A DNA stretch of 53,697 bases, from positions 1-53,697 of the forward strand of contig CAMOER010000017.1 of the NCBI GenBank assembly GCA_946612455.1, given 5' to 3'. Made by a program: the position numbers and the translations under genes. Shown in pieces: positions 17,101 through 25,890 of this stretch. Source of the DNA: UBA3305 sp002373555 (GTDB lineage: Bacteria > Bacillota > Clostridia > Lachnospirales > Lachnospiraceae). Under the pieces are notes generated by a model. The model made no database searches. It saw nothing but the letters and a program-made list of their open reading frames with translations, and was not told the origin of the DNA. The first letter of the stretch is position 1. Each line of letters starts with the position of its first letter.

Positions 17101-18843
17101 ATGAAGAAAAGAATACTGCCTGTGCTGGTCGCCGTAATGACGGTGCTTTCGCTGACAGCCTGCGCGAAGCCGACTGCGGAAAGCGTACTGAAAAAGATGG
17201 CGCTTGCTTCCGCAAAGGAAAACATGCTGGAAGCTGTCTGGAATATGGATATGGCAATGGGCATGAAAATGGATCTGTTCGATCTGGATATGACCATTTC
17301 CATGCTGATGGACGGCGATACAAAGGGGATCGCATCGGAAAAGGTGTCCGAGTCGGATATCAAAGTCAGCGCCGACCTTGGAATCGCAAAGCAGGATATG
17401 GACATGAAAGTCTATACAAAGCAGGAGGATGACACGCATATCACCACCTATACCATGGTGGAGGACGAGTGGGTCAAAACAGTGACGGAGCTTCCGGAGG
17501 GGTATGCGAACGTCAATTCCATTACGGATCTCGAAGGCTTTGCGGAGAAGTTCACGCTGGCGGAAGAGAAGGAAACGGTGAACGATGTCAGCTGCTTTAA
17601 GCTCTCCGGGGAGCTTCCCGTGGAGGAGATGCTGGAGAAGCTTTCCGCCATGGGTGTCGGCGGTACCGCGACGGAGTCTGTCGGTGACGAGATCCTGAAG
17701 GACAAGTCTTATATGACGGTGCTCTATGTCGATGAAAAGACCAGCCTTCCGGTCAGGATCGAAATGAAGCTTGCCGACAGCACCGCACCGGCAGAACCGG
17801 AAAGCACAGCGGAAACGGCTGCTGCAGAGACGACGGCAGCGGCGGAACCGGAGAAGGAGCCGGAAATCGATACCGGTGAAAACACGGATGCCGCGGTCAC
17901 GCTCGATAAGCTGGATATCAATATGGATTTCTCCTATCCTGATGATATTGCGATCACGATCCCGGAGGAAGCCCTTGCTGCAGAGGAAGTCAGTGAAGAC
18001 GCGCTGAGCGACATGATGGAAGAAGAGGCGGACATCACGGAAGACGAGAACTATGTCCCTGTGGGCAGCTATTATGACCATCTGGATAACGCAGCTGTGC
18101 TTAAGGAGTTTACAGGCGCGGAATCCGAACTGTTCACCTCGGATACTGTGGATATCACGGCAGAGAAAGCCTATACGGACGCGGACGGGATCATTTACTG
18201 TGATTTTCATCTTGCCAACAAGACCGATAAGGAAGTCAATATTCTTTCCGATTATCTTTCTTATAACGGCGTCATGGGAGAGGATGGTATCTTCGAGTCC
18301 ATCGAGCCGGGCGGTGAGATCACTGCAACACTTGCCATGACGAATCTGGCTGACAGAGGGGTCAGGGATCCCGGGACGCTCGTGATCCGCTTCACGGCCA
18401 GCGATAACGAGACCGGCGACGAAGTCTGTGACATCCCGATTTCCACGCTGGTGCTCGGGGATGCGCCGGCTGCGGCCCCCGCGGAAGGCGGTACGGATCT
18501 GTTTGAAAATGACAGCCTGAAAGTGATCGCGTATCCGCAGAAAGAAGATGACTACAACCTGATCATCCCGCTCTGCATGATCAATAAGACAGCGGACAGC
18601 CTGTCGGTCGAAGCGGTCGAACCGAAGATCGAGGGCGTAGAGATCAACAGCTATGTTTACCAGTATCTGTACGCCGGCTGTATCGGGTATGTCGATATCT
18701 GCGTCGACAAAGAGGAGATGAAGGAGAAACAGATCGAGGATCTTTCCGGACTGAATCTGAAGCTTACAGCTGCAAAAGGGGATTTTGCGGCGGAGGAATA
18801 TGAAGAGGTCTTTACGACGGATGTGATCACAGTCGTGAAATGA
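17101..18843 (+). CDS. Large lipoprotein with LppX/DUF6612-like N-terminal domain
   Basis: The 580-aa protein starts with a lipoprotein signal (MKKRILPVLVAVMTVLSLTAC; lipobox LTAC, Cys21). Residues of about 25-225 resemble DUF6612/LppX-type domains: repeated amphipathic Met-rich strands and TSLPVRIEM near the end. A linker rich in Ala, Glu and Thr (about 229-262) leads to two C-terminal beta-rich modules of about 120 aa each, the first around SYNGVMGEDGIFESIEPGGE and the second around LMINK-like NKTADSLSVEAVEP. GGGAGG precedes the ATG at 17101. The protein is expected on the outer face of the membrane. Its function is unknown. It ends close to the htpG promoter. Confidence 0.78.
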   Translation: MKKRILPVLVAVMTVLSLTACAKPTAESVLKKMALASAKENMLEAVWNMDMAMGMKMDLFDLDMTISMLMDGDTKGIASEKVSESDIKVSADLGIAKQDMDMKVYTKQEDDTHITTYTMVEDEWVKTVTELPEGYANVNSITDLEGFAEKFTLAEEKETVNDVSCFKLSGELPVEEMLEKLSAMGVGGTATESVGDEILKDKSYMTVLYVDEKTSLPVRIEMKLADSTAPAEPESTAETAAAETTAAAEPEKEPEIDTGENTDAAVTLDKLDINMDFSYPDDIAITIPEEALAAEEVSEDALSDMMEEEADITEDENYVPVGSYYDHLDNAAVLKEFTGAESELFTSDTVDITAEKAYTDADGIIYCDFHLANKTDKEVNILSDYLSYNGVMGEDGIFESIEPGGEITATLAMTNLADRGVRDPGTLVIRFTASDNETGDEVCDIPISTLVLGDAPAAAPAEGGTDLFENDSLKVIAYPQKEDDYNLIIPLCMINKTADSLSVEAVEPKIEGVEINSYVYQYLYAGCIGYVDICVDKEEMKEKQIEDLSGLNLKLTAAKGDFAAEEYEEVFTTDVITVVK

Positions 18844-18862
18844 GAAAAGCCGCGCATACAGC

Positions 18863-18891
18863 TTGACTTTTTAAAATGAGAGGATTATAGT
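18863..18891 (+). promoter_or_regulatory. htpG promoter
   Basis: TTGACT, 17-base spacer, TATAGT. The CIRCE element begins 7 bases after the -10 box, covering the expected transcription start. Confidence 0.85.
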
Positions 18892-18898
18892 ATACGTG

Positions 18899-18925
18899 TT
18901 AGCACTCAGGTGAATAGAGTGCTAA
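18899..18925. promoter_or_regulatory. CIRCE operator (HrcA binding site)
   Basis: TTAGCACTC-N9-GAGTGCTAA is a perfect match to the CIRCE consensus. HrcA binds this element and represses chaperone genes in Gram-positive bacteria. Its place between the htpG promoter and the ribosome binding site puts htpG in the HrcA regulon here; in Bacillus subtilis htpG is not a CIRCE gene. Confidence 0.97.
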
Positions 18926-18975
18926 CACGTATTTTTACTTACAAAAGCAATATTATCTAAGGAGATGACCATATC

Positions 18976-20952
18976 ATGGCAGAAAAATCCGGAAATCTTT
19001 CCATCAACAGCGAAAACCTGTTTCCCATCATCAAAAAATGGCTGTATTCAGATCACGATATCTTTCTTCGCGAGCTGATCTCCAACGGCTCCGATGCCGT
19101 CACGAAGAAGAACAAGCTGATCGGCATGGGCGAGATCGAGCCCACAGATGGGAAGGACAGAGTCGTCGTTGTCACGGATGAGGAAGCCGGAACCCTGAAA
19201 GTGATCGATACCGGTATCGGTATGACTTTCGAAGAAGTGGATGAGTATATCAACCAGATTGCCTTCTCGGGAGCGACTGCGTTCATTGAAAAATATAAGG
19301 ATAAGACGACGGACGAGCAGATCATCGGCCATTTCGGCCTGGGCTTCTACTCGGCCTTCATGGTCGCCGACAGAGTCACGATCGATACGCTGTCCTGCCT
19401 GCCGGATGCCGTACCGGTACACTGGGAGTGCGATGACGGCACGCAGTTTTCCATGGAAGAGGGCGGAAAGAAGACCGTCGGCACCGAGATCACGCTGTAT
19501 CTGAATGATGATGCGAAGGAATTCCTGCACGAGTATCGCGTCCGGGAAGTCATTACGAAATACTGCTCGTTTATGCCTGTGGAGATCTTCCTGTTTACAA
19601 GACAGAAATGGGAGGAGCAGCTGGAAAAAGAGGCGACCGTCGTAGTCGAGCCGGAGACCGAAGAGAAGACGGAAGATGACGCCGCAGAAGGCGAAGAAAA
19701 GGAAGCGAAGAAGGATGAGGAACCGAAGTCTCTCTCCGATACCGCACCGCTCTGGACGAAGCATCCGAATGACTGCACGGAAGAGGAGTATAAGGAATTC
19801 TACCGGAAGGTCTTTATGGATTTCAAGGAGCCGCTGTTCTGGATCCACCTGAACATGGACTATCCTTTCAACCTCAAGGGTATCCTGTACTTCCCGAAGA
19901 TCAACAACGAGTATGAGTCTGTCGAAGGCACGATCAAGCTGTACAACAACCGGGTGTTCATTGCCGATAATATCAAGGAAGTCATTCCCGAGTTCCTGCT
20001 GCTCTTGAAGGGCGTGATCGACTGCCCCGATCTGCCGCTCAACGTTTCCAGAAGTGCGCTGCAGAATGACGGTTTCGTAAAGAAGATCTCCGATTACATC
20101 ACCAGGAAGGTCGCCGATAAGCTGAATGCGCTGAAGAACAGCGAGAGAGAATCTTATGAGAAATACTGGGAAGATATCCATCCGTTCATCAAGTTCGGCT
20201 GCCTGAAGGATGAGAAATTCTATGACCGCGTCAAAGACAGTCTGCTCTTCAGGGACCTCGAGGGGAAATACCTGACGCTCGCGGATATCGCAGAGTGGCC
20301 TTCGGATACGAAGACCGAGCCGGTCTACGGCGGCAAGGAAGGCGAGACGAAGGAGAAGGAATTCATCCCGGTCGCCTATGTTACGGATGAAGCCGTACAG
20401 AGCCAGTACATCAAGATGTACAAGGATGCCGGACTGGACGCCGTGATCCTGCCGACCAACATCGATGTGCCCTTCGTGACGCTGCTGGAGCAGAAGAACG
20501 AGAAGCTCGAGTTCATCCGGATCGATGCGGATGTCACGGGCTCCCTGAAGTCCGGCGAGGAAGCATTGTCCGAGGAGGACAAGAACAAACTGACGGAGCT
20601 CTTCCGGAAGACGCTCGGAAAAGAGACGCTGACCGTCTCTGTCGAGCCGCTGAAGGACGAGAACATGTCCGCCATGATCACGCTTTCCGAGCAGAGCAGA
20701 CGTATGCAGGAAATGATGAAGATGTACGGCATGGCCGATATGGGCGGGGAGACGCCTGTGACGCTCGTGCTGAACTCCGGCAATGCGCTTGTGAAATATC
20801 TGCTGGAGGAGCCGGAAGGAGAGCACACGGATCTGATCGTAAAGCAGATCTATGATCTGGCAGCGATCAGCCATGAGCCGCTGAAAGCAGAGGAAATGAC
20901 GGCATTTATTGAAAGAAGCCAGCAGATCCTGAAGATCCTGGCCGGAAAATAA
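18976..20952 (+). CDS. htpG: Molecular chaperone HtpG (Hsp90)
   Basis: The 658-aa protein is a full Hsp90: N-terminal GHKL ATPase with the catalytic-Glu region (FLRELISNGSDA), DTGIGMT and the lid/glycine motif GHFGLGFYSAFMV; middle domain with NVSRSALQND; C-terminal dimerisation domain. Between the N and middle domains (about 218-250) is an acidic, lysine-containing insert (EEKTEDDAAEGEEKEAKKDE), longer than in E. coli HtpG and reminiscent of the eukaryotic charged linker. AAGGAG precedes the ATG. It is monocistronic, with a CIRCE-controlled promoter and a strong terminator. Confidence 0.97.
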   Translation: MAEKSGNLSINSENLFPIIKKWLYSDHDIFLRELISNGSDAVTKKNKLIGMGEIEPTDGKDRVVVVTDEEAGTLKVIDTGIGMTFEEVDEYINQIAFSGATAFIEKYKDKTTDEQIIGHFGLGFYSAFMVADRVTIDTLSCLPDAVPVHWECDDGTQFSMEEGGKKTVGTEITLYLNDDAKEFLHEYRVREVITKYCSFMPVEIFLFTRQKWEEQLEKEATVVVEPETEEKTEDDAAEGEEKEAKKDEEPKSLSDTAPLWTKHPNDCTEEEYKEFYRKVFMDFKEPLFWIHLNMDYPFNLKGILYFPKINNEYESVEGTIKLYNNRVFIADNIKEVIPEFLLLLKGVIDCPDLPLNVSRSALQNDGFVKKISDYITRKVADKLNALKNSERESYEKYWEDIHPFIKFGCLKDEKFYDRVKDSLLFRDLEGKYLTLADIAEWPSDTKTEPVYGGKEGETKEKEFIPVAYVTDEAVQSQYIKMYKDAGLDAVILPTNIDVPFVTLLEQKNEKLEFIRIDADVTGSLKSGEEALSEEDKNKLTELFRKTLGKETLTVSVEPLKDENMSAMITLSEQSRRMQEMMKMYGMADMGGETPVTLVLNSGNALVKYLLEEPEGEHTDLIVKQIYDLAAISHEPLKAEEMTAFIERSQQILKILAGK

Positions 20953-20962
20953 GAGGATACAG

Positions 20963-21001
20963 AAAAACGGCCTGCCGGATGCATTCCGACAGGCCGTTTT
21001 T
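20963..21001. terminator. Bidirectional terminator between htpG and tmcAL
   Basis: AAAAACGGCCTG-C-CGGA pairs with TCCG-A-CAGGCCGTTTTT; A and T runs flank both sides, so it serves the two convergent genes. Confidence 0.9.
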
Positions 21002-21007
21002 CTGTGT

Positions 21008-22168
21008 TCAGATGATGATGGGAGAGTGCAGGTATTCGTCTCCCAGCAGGATGCCTGCTTTTTCTTTTGCCAGCATGGCGTAGAGCCTGGCGGCCCGGAT
21101 ATCTGCAGCGGAATCGGGGATCCCGGCAGCTGCAAGCTTGGTGACGATCGGGATGTCGGAAGCATCCTGCAGGATCCGGAGCACTTCGGAGGACTGCTTA
21201 CGGAAACCGAGCAGACGCACGGAGGACGGTTCCTCCGTACCGGTGAGGCCGAGGATCAGATGCAGCAGTGCCCGGGAGACTCTTGCGTAAGTGACGTTGC
21301 GTGTCTTGATGAGCGGCACCCATTCGCTGAAAAGACGGCTTTCGCCGGCGTGGGCGAGAATGCGGGAGGCCAGGTCTTCCGAGATCTCCGGAATGGCCCG
21401 CAGATCATCCGAACCGGACATAAGCAGTACGTAATTCAGGATAGAGGACAGATCATCTGCACTGATGTGATACGTCAGCCGCTGCGCCATGGCGGGCGTG
21501 ACATACTTTTCCATGTCATCGCCCGCAGTAAGCCCTTTCCGGATCGAAGCCGCTGAGGCGAAAAGGCTGCCGGTCGGAAGGCTGCGGTCATTGTGATCGC
21601 TGCCCAGCCGGCAGACGGCATACGGTGTGATCGCCGAACCGAGCCGGAGCAGGGCGCGGTTGTAGGCCACCGCAAGGGTATTGTTGGGCAGATCCAGCAG
21701 GCGGCCGTATCCGGGACAGACAGCTTCGAGCGCGGCGGATACTGCAGCGGGATAGGTTTCGCCTTTCGCCAGAAGATCCATCAGATGGTCTCTGAATCCG
21801 ACAGGTTCATTCTGCAGCAGCACGGCTGTCCGGAGGATGCTGTCGTTGTCAGCAGTCTCCGCACCATAGCAAAGCGCGGAAACGGCGTGCATCCTGTCGA
21901 GAACAGAGACTGCGCCGTGGGCAAATTCTTCGGCGCTGCCGGTGGATACCTGTACAGGCATCATGAAAACAGCATCTGCGCCTGCCGCGAGCGCGGCTTC
22001 TGTGCGGGCATATTTGTCGATGACCGCCGGCTCCCCGCGCTGTACAAAATCGCCGCTCATCAGGACGATGACGGCATCTGCACCGGTCATTTCGCGGGCC
22101 TTTTCCAGGTGGTATGCATGACCGTTGTGGAACGGATTGTATTCTGCTATAACAGCTGTGATCTTCAT
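21008..22168 (-). CDS. tmcAL: tRNA(Met) cytidine acetate ligase-like protein (TmcAL, DUF795)
   Basis: The 386-aa protein begins MKITAVIAEYNPFHNGH: the nucleotidyltransferase HxGH motif is H14-N-G-H17. VLMSGDFVQRGEPA and the later SDHNDRS are also typical of the YlbM/TmcAL family. In Bacillus this enzyme uses acetate and ATP to make N4-acetylcytidine at the wobble position of elongator tRNA-Met. I placed the start at 22168, where GGAG lies upstream and the protein matches family length; reading further upstream would run into the divergent rpmF promoter region. The gene is divergent from rpmF. Confidence 0.9.
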   Translation of the reverse strand: MKITAVIAEYNPFHNGHAYHLEKAREMTGADAVIVLMSGDFVQRGEPAVIDKYARTEAALAAGADAVFMMPVQVSTGSAEEFAHGAVSVLDRMHAVSALCYGAETADNDSILRTAVLLQNEPVGFRDHLMDLLAKGETYPAAVSAALEAVCPGYGRLLDLPNNTLAVAYNRALLRLGSAITPYAVCRLGSDHNDRSLPTGSLFASAASIRKGLTAGDDMEKYVTPAMAQRLTYHISADDLSSILNYVLLMSGSDDLRAIPEISEDLASRILAHAGESRLFSEWVPLIKTRNVTYARVSRALLHLILGLTGTEEPSSVRLLGFRKQSSEVLRILQDASDIPIVTKLAAAGIPDSAADIRAARLYAMLAKEKAGILLGDEYLHSPIII

Positions 22169-22208
22169 GGCGGACTCCGGAAAGCATATGTTCTGCGGGT
22201 TCCCTCTA

Positions 22209-22237
22209 ACTATAAGAATGCCTGTACGGTATGTCAA
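22209..22237 (-). promoter_or_regulatory. tmcAL promoter
   Basis: Minus strand: TTGACA (22237-22232), 17-base spacer, TATAGT (22214-22209), about 40 bases from the start codon. Confidence 0.8.
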
Positions 22238-22266
22238 GAAAAGTATCTTTAAAATCGCAAAAACCT

Positions 22267-22295
22267 GTTGACAAAGCGGGACCCTGTCAGTATAA
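22267..22295 (+). promoter_or_regulatory. rpmF promoter (perfect consensus)
   Basis: TTGACA, 17-base spacer, TATAAT: both boxes are exact consensus, as expected for a ribosomal protein gene. It is divergent from the tmcAL promoter 30 bases away. Confidence 0.92.
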
Positions 22296-22351
22296 TTAGC
22301 AGGTACGACTTGGGAAAGCAACACTTTAAACATAGATGGGAGGTTGGTCTT

Positions 22352-22531
22352 ATGTCCATTTGTCCGAAAAATAAATCCTCTAAGGGACACAGAGATGCCC
22401 GCAGAGCTAACTGGAAGATGGCGAATCCTACATTGGTCAAGTGCAGCAAGTGCGGAGCCCTGATGGTTCCTCACAGAGTCTGCAAGGCCTGTGGAAGCTA
22501 TAACAAAAAAGAGATCATTCCTCAGGATTGA
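22352..22531 (+). CDS. rpmF: 50S ribosomal protein L32
   Basis: The 59-aa protein starts MSICPKNKSSKGHRDARRAN and carries the zinc ribbon CSKCG…CKACG of the C+ form of L32. GGGAGG lies 8 bases before the ATG. In many Firmicutes rpmF follows a yceD (DUF177) gene; here no such gene precedes it and it has its own consensus promoter and terminator. Codon use is that of a highly expressed gene. Confidence 0.98.
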   Translation: MSICPKNKSSKGHRDARRANWKMANPTLVKCSKCGALMVPHRVCKACGSYNKKEIIPQD

Positions 22532-22540
22532 TGAGCACAG

Positions 22541-22568
22541 GGAACTTCCGGACGGAAGTTCCTTTTTT
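22541..22568 (+). terminator. rpmF terminator
   Basis: GGAACTTCCG-GA-CGGAAGTTCC followed by six T. Confidence 0.92.
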
Positions 22569-22613
22569 CATCTGTTTTATAAAGCTTCATGGTAAATTTT
22601 AAGGGGATATTCC

Positions 22614-22643
22614 TTGACCGGGATTGTACAATCAAGTTATAAT
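22614..22643 (+). promoter_or_regulatory. Promoter for the L,D-transpeptidase gene
   Basis: TTGACC, 18-base spacer, consensus TATAAT, about 95 bases before the start codon. Confidence 0.7.
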
Positions 22644-22737
22644 CTAAGGTCAGAGGATTATGATCTGCAGTATATTGCCCTGGCCCTGTGCTCTTTGCGG
22701 GCCGGCTTCATATAATCATTAAAAAAGGAGCTGACAA

Positions 22738-24921
22738 ATGAGCGAACGATTTGATGAGAATCTGACGGATGATTTCGAAGATGTGACACCTTCCGGTACG
22801 GATGCATTTTCGGATGCCGATGATTTCGATACCATAGAGCCCGTCAGGCGAAAAAGACCCCAGCCGGACAACGCAGCCGGCAGATATCTGGAGCACCTGG
22901 ATTCCATGGATGATGCCGGAGACGGATTTGAAGATGTTCCGGTGCAGTCCGGGAATTCGGTGGCAGATGAGATCCGTGCAAGAGCCGCCATGGGAGACCA
23001 GGCGTATGCCCTGGCTAAGCGCAGAGCGGCGGAGCGGGAACAGAGAGAAAGAGAAGCAGCTGCCGGAAAAGCAGAATCCGGCCGTCATGCCGACAGAAAG
23101 CGCAGATCCGGAAGACGGGCAGAAGACAGACCCGCGCGGGAGCGTTCTTCCAGAGAACGGTATGAATCTTCCTACACCGGAGGCTCCGGCGGCGGAAGAC
23201 GCGGCGGCGGTGCGGGAAAGGTGATCCTGGCACTGGTCCTTCTGCTTCTGGTCGCGGCCGGCGCTGTTGCCGGCGTGTACGGCTTCCGGCGCATGAAGGA
23301 GCATAATGAGAAGGTCGCATTCTATGAGCAGCATTTCCTTCCGTATACCGTGATCAACGGAATCGACTGTTCCGATAAGACACCGGACGAAGTGAAACAG
23401 CTTCTGGAAAGCCAGGTGGATGGTTATCGGTTTACGCTGAAGACGCTTGAAACTGATGAGATCATCACCGGAGATGACGCGGATCTGAAGCTGAATCTGG
23501 CTGTTAATGTGGAGGATATTCTCGCCGCACAGGATCATGCGGATTACGGCAGAGAAGAAGGATCGACCGAATCCGTTGATTCGGCGGTGGAGATCAATGA
23601 GGATAAGCTGCGGGAACTTGTGAAGTCCCTTCCGGAGTTTCAGAATATGACGGAGACGCAGGATGCGGAAGCGGCATTTGACGAAGCCACGGGACTGTAT
23701 GTCGTCAGGGAGCCTGTCACGGGTACAAAGGTCGATGTGGATGCCGTGGCAGACAGTGTCGTGGAGGCCGTGAAGAACCTCAGCGATTCCCTGGATCTGG
23801 CAGCGGAAGGCTTTTACAAAGAGCCGAAGCAGGCGACGCCGGACATGCAGGCGGAAGTCGACAAATACAACCGTTATCTTGCGGCTGACGTCGAGCTTAC
23901 CTTCGGCTCGGCCGGCACGGAAAAGCTCCCGAAAGAGACGATCCTGGCATGCCTGACGCAGGGCGAAGAGGATCTGATCTTCGACAGCACGGCGATCGCC
24001 GAATGGATCGCCGGGCTGGCTGACAAATATGATACCTATAAGAAGGAACATACCTTTACAACGACAGGCGGCAAGACCATTACGCTTTCCGGCGCTTACG
24101 GCTGGCTGATGGATCAGGAGGCTACAAGAGACAAGGTCGTGGAGACGGTCAAAGCGGGCGGTACCCTTTCCGAGGATCCGGAATATTCCCGCACGGCCAA
24201 CAGCCACGGCGAGGATGATTTCGGCGGCACTTACGTGGAGGTCAACCTGAACGAACAGCACATGTATTATTATAAGGAAGGTTCCTGCGTGCTGGATTCC
24301 CGCGTTGTATCCGGCAATGTTTCCAAGCATCATACCACGCCGACGGGACTGTTCTTCGTCTATGCGAAGCAGAGAGACAGGATCCTGCACGGGGAGAACA
24401 ATTCCTATAATACGAAAGTCAAATACTGGATGCCGTTCGACGGCGGCGTAGGTCTTCATGACGCCTGGTGGCGGAGCAATTTCGGCGGCAGCATTTATCT
24501 GGAACATGGCTCACACGGCTGTGTGAACCTGCCTTCGAGTGTGGCGGCAGAGCTCTATGATATGATCAGCGTAGGCACGCCCGTGATCGTATTCGGCGGT
24601 GTACAGTCGCATGAGACCAAGGCTTCCGAGACGAAGAAGGAGACAGAAGCGGAATCGACGGAGGAAACTGCCGTAGAAGATACGACCGCCGAGGAATCTT
24701 CAGCGAACGCCGGCGACGAGACGAAGAAGACGACGCAGGCGGCGGAAGACGATGACGAGGAAGAAACGACAAAGGCTGCGGAGCCGACCAGGAAAGCGGA
24801 GGAGCCGGAAGAGGAGGAACAGCCGCAGGAGACCAAAGCGCCTGAGACAAAGAAAGAAACGGAAGCTCCTGCGGATGATAATGATGATGACGACGGCGGA
24901 GACGACGAGGTCGTCGGCTGA
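22738..24921 (+). CDS. Membrane-anchored L,D-transpeptidase (YkuD) with long tails
   Basis: The 727-aa protein has four parts: a charged, probably disordered cytoplasmic N-terminus of about 160 aa; one TM helix (about 161-184); a peptidoglycan-binding-like region (PG_binding_4 type, about 195-480); and a YkuD catalytic domain with GLHDAWWR and SHGCVNL, catalytic Cys595. After residue about 624 follows a tail of about 100 aa rich in Glu, Thr, Lys and Asp, ending in an Asp run. YkuD enzymes make 3-3 cross-links or attach proteins to peptidoglycan outside the cell. AAAGGAG lies 8 bases before the ATG. The next gene begins 42 bases later with no terminator, so co-transcription is likely. Confidence 0.92.
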   Translation: MSERFDENLTDDFEDVTPSGTDAFSDADDFDTIEPVRRKRPQPDNAAGRYLEHLDSMDDAGDGFEDVPVQSGNSVADEIRARAAMGDQAYALAKRRAAEREQREREAAAGKAESGRHADRKRRSGRRAEDRPARERSSRERYESSYTGGSGGGRRGGGAGKVILALVLLLLVAAGAVAGVYGFRRMKEHNEKVAFYEQHFLPYTVINGIDCSDKTPDEVKQLLESQVDGYRFTLKTLETDEIITGDDADLKLNLAVNVEDILAAQDHADYGREEGSTESVDSAVEINEDKLRELVKSLPEFQNMTETQDAEAAFDEATGLYVVREPVTGTKVDVDAVADSVVEAVKNLSDSLDLAAEGFYKEPKQATPDMQAEVDKYNRYLAADVELTFGSAGTEKLPKETILACLTQGEEDLIFDSTAIAEWIAGLADKYDTYKKEHTFTTTGGKTITLSGAYGWLMDQEATRDKVVETVKAGGTLSEDPEYSRTANSHGEDDFGGTYVEVNLNEQHMYYYKEGSCVLDSRVVSGNVSKHHTTPTGLFFVYAKQRDRILHGENNSYNTKVKYWMPFDGGVGLHDAWWRSNFGGSIYLEHGSHGCVNLPSSVAAELYDMISVGTPVIVFGGVQSHETKASETKKETEAESTEETAVEDTTAEESSANAGDETKKTTQAAEDDDEEETTKAAEPTRKAEEPEEEEQPQETKAPETKKETEAPADDNDDDDGGDDEVVG

Positions 24922-24963
24922 AGCTTTCACTGACAGGGATCTGCAACAGGGAGGATTTCGGAA

Positions 24964-25890
24964 TTGATCAAGACATCATTTAAGATCGGAAGCACCGATC
25001 ATCTTACGAAACTGAACGGACTGATCTGGCAGCCGGAGCAGGATCCGGACGCGGTCCTGGTCATTGTCCACGGCATGTCGGAACATATCGGGAGATACGA
25101 TGAATTCGCCAGATTCCTGACGGACCACAGGATTGCCGTGATCGGCCATGACCATCTCGGCCACGGCGCATCTGTACGGTCGGAGACGGAAAGAGGCTTC
25201 TTTGCGGAGAAAAACGGAGACCGCGCCCTGCTGATGGATATGCGCAAGGTACAGCTGCTTGCAGAGAAGCGGTTCCCCGGAAAGCCGGTTTTCATGCTGG
25301 GACACAGCATGGGATCGTTCTTTGTCCGGCGGTATATGGCGATCTTCGGGAAGACGCTTGCCGGCTGCATTATCTCCGGCACGGGCTGCATCCCTTATCA
25401 GGCCGCCGCTTTCGGACACAAACTGACGGCCGGTCTGATGAAGGTGAAAGGCAGCCACGGCTATGATACGGCGGTCGATATGATGGCGATCGGACAGTAT
25501 GTCATGCAGTACGGGACCAGAAAACGTCCCGGATCATGGCTTTCCAGAAATACGGAAAATGCCGACGCCTTTGCAGCCGACCCGCGCTGCGGATTCCGCT
25601 TTACGCTCGGCGCCTATCATGATTTCATGAAGATCCTGAAGGATCTGGCGGCCGAGAAGGGATTTGATTCCATTCCCAGAGATCTGCCGGTCCTGATGAT
25701 CTCCGGTATGGAGGATCCGCTGGGCGGGTATTCAAAGGATGTTCTGAAGGTCTACAACCGCTATATTGAACTGGGCATGAGCGATATGAATATCATGCTC
25801 TATCCGGATGACCGGCATGAGATCCTGAATGAAACCGACCGTGATGTGGTCTATCGTGATGTGCTTTCCTGGCTTACGGAGAAGATATGA
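24964..25890 (+). CDS. Alpha/beta hydrolase, monoacylglycerol lipase/lysophospholipase type
   Basis: The 308-aa serine hydrolase has the nucleophile elbow GHSMGS (Ser115), the oxyanion region VHGMSEHIGRYDEFA, the acid-containing ISGMEDPLGG and the late His in DDRHEILNE, completing a Ser-Asp-His triad. The pattern matches the Hydrolase_4 (PldB-like) family, acting on glycerolipid esters. No signal peptide is present. The start is TTG at 24964 with GGAGG about 9 bases upstream. Its end overlaps the dGTPase start (ATGA), suggesting translational coupling. Confidence 0.88.
   Translation: MIKTSFKIGSTDHLTKLNGLIWQPEQDPDAVLVIVHGMSEHIGRYDEFARFLTDHRIAVIGHDHLGHGASVRSETERGFFAEKNGDRALLMDMRKVQLLAEKRFPGKPVFMLGHSMGSFFVRRYMAIFGKTLAGCIISGTGCIPYQAAAFGHKLTAGLMKVKGSHGYDTAVDMMAIGQYVMQYGTRKRPGSWLSRNTENADAFAADPRCGFRFTLGAYHDFMKILKDLAAEKGFDSIPRDLPVLMISGMEDPLGGYSKDVLKVYNRYIELGMSDMNIMLYPDDRHEILNETDRDVVYRDVLSWLTEKI

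Noticed and set aside
19048..21165. 705-codon minus-strand frame opposite htpG
   Set aside because: Same effect as above; htpG is unambiguous, and the minus frame crosses the terminator and has no family motif.
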